Assembly (NCBI RefSeq): GCF_000613925.1
Contig: NZ_BAJX01000010.1
Location: 47,726-111,725, forward strand
Length of the DNA: 64,000 nucleotides
DNA from: Prevotella histicola JCM 15637 = DNF00424
GTDB lineage: Bacteria > Bacteroidota > Bacteroidia > Bacteroidales > Bacteroidaceae
Direction: 5' to 3'
Both the position numbers and the translations under genes were made by a program. Shown piece after piece: positions 63,580-64,000 of this stretch (position 1 is the stretch's first letter; every line of letters starts with the position of its first letter). Under the pieces are notes generated by a model. It searched no databases. It saw nothing but the letters and a program-made list of their open reading frames with translations, and was not told the origin of the DNA.

Positions 63580-64000
63580 AGTATTTAGAAGCAAGACATT
63601 TAAGACTCTCTCAGGTTAAGGCGGTTGATATTCCAGCCCTGTTTAATCAGAATAATATACCTTACAACAGTATAGATGTTATTAACTGGCACGCATTTCC
63701 ATATTGTCCAAAGGTGGAATTTGCCATAGCTCATACAGGTGATACCATACTGTTACATTATCGTGTAGAAGAAGATGGTGTCAGGGCTGTTGCAGGGGAA
63801 GATCTGGGACACGTATGGGAGGATTCTTGTTGTGAGTTTTTTGCAAGCCCAGATGCAGATGGAAGTTACTATAATTTGGAATCCAACTGCATCGGAACGA
63901 TTCTCTTATGTAACGGAAAAGGGCGAGAAGAGCGAATGCAAGCGCCTCTAAGCGCCTTAAAAAAGATCGACCGTTGGGCATCATTGGGAAGAAAAGTTAC
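63576..64000 (+). CDS. CBM9-like carbohydrate-binding domain protein, 3'-partial
   Basis: An open frame starts with GTG at 63576, overlapping the kinase stop by 4 bp (GTGA), and runs off the window after 141 codons. It reads 'VKYLEARHLRLSQVKAVDIP', then 'KVEFAIAHTGDTILLHYRVEE', 'GHVWEDSCCEFFASPDADGS' and 'YYNLESNCIGTILLCNGKGR'. This is the pattern of the family-9-like carbohydrate-binding domain (CBM9_2, PF16011 type) often encoded beside sugar kinases and mannosidases in Bacteroidota. There is no signal peptide. The overlap indicates translational coupling with the kinase. Function unknown. Confidence 0.8.
   Translation, partial: MKYLEARHLRLSQVKAVDIPALFNQNNIPYNSIDVINWHAFPYCPKVEFAIAHTGDTILLHYRVEEDGVRAVAGEDLGHVWEDSCCEFFASPDADGSYYNLESNCIGTILLCNGKGREERMQAPLSALKKIDRWASLGRKV

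Overview
The window is chromosomal DNA from a member of the Bacteroidota, most like an oral or host-associated Prevotella. Grounds for this: A-rich leaders with Bacteroidetes-type promoters (TTTG-N19-TAnnTTTG) before most transcription units, several proteins with type IX secretion C-terminal domains, a fused MurF-alanine racemase, an RND/TolC efflux set, TPP-riboswitched TonB/PnuT/TnrX genes, and a GH92/GH20/GH130 glycan locus. Species is not decidable by eye. No tRNA, rRNA, insertion sequence, prophage or CRISPR array was recognised.

Layout. 1-5.0 kb: 3' part of an RND efflux pump (frameshifted), its outer-membrane channel and LpxA. 5.4-6.2 kb: a frameshifted radical SAM gene. 6.3-10.8 kb: a housekeeping run ftsX, DUF3098, uppP, truB, queA, folK. 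11.1-13.4 kb: rpsO and divergent typA. 13.9-18.8 kb: a five-gene minus-strand operon of thioredoxin-fold (TlpA, Omp28-like) and type IX secreted proteins with a predicted beta-barrel. 19.6-24.4 kb: a barrel protein, luxS, mtnN and a YfhO-family giant membrane protein. 24.7-31.2 kb: nhaA, ettA, a cupin/HxlR redox-regulator island and rmuC. 31.2-36.1 kb: a decayed GxxExxY gene, murF-alr, a Fur-family regulator, a GSCFA protein and a NUDIX gene broken by a stop. 36.4-47 kb: membrane pyrophosphatase, nitroreductase, class II ribonucleotide reductase, folB, an amidase, an MCE protein and dnaA. 47.8-50.1 kb: a large secreted protein with six SusE/F-like repeats. 50.2-54.1 kb: the thiamine uptake/activation operon. 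54.9-64 kb: a probable N-glycan degradation operon that continues past the window.

The most unusual signal is not a gene. Five intergenic regions (about 5.2, 13.7, 19.3, 36.2 and 54.4 kb) each carry four to six copies of a 15-bp near-palindrome of the form AAAAG-N5-CTTTT, repeated every 22 bp, ending in a conserved 3' tail, all in the same orientation. Neighbouring units are often exact reverse complements, so each array can fold into 15-bp hairpins with 7-nt loops. A different 21-bp-period palindrome array lies at 28.27 kb and a palindrome-dense stretch lies downstream of dnaA.

Four genes are disrupted as given (RND pump, radical SAM, NUDIX, GH92) and one is a remnant (GxxExxY). Two of the frameshifts sit in homopolymers (C7, A8), so sequencing error, slippage and true decay all need to be considered.
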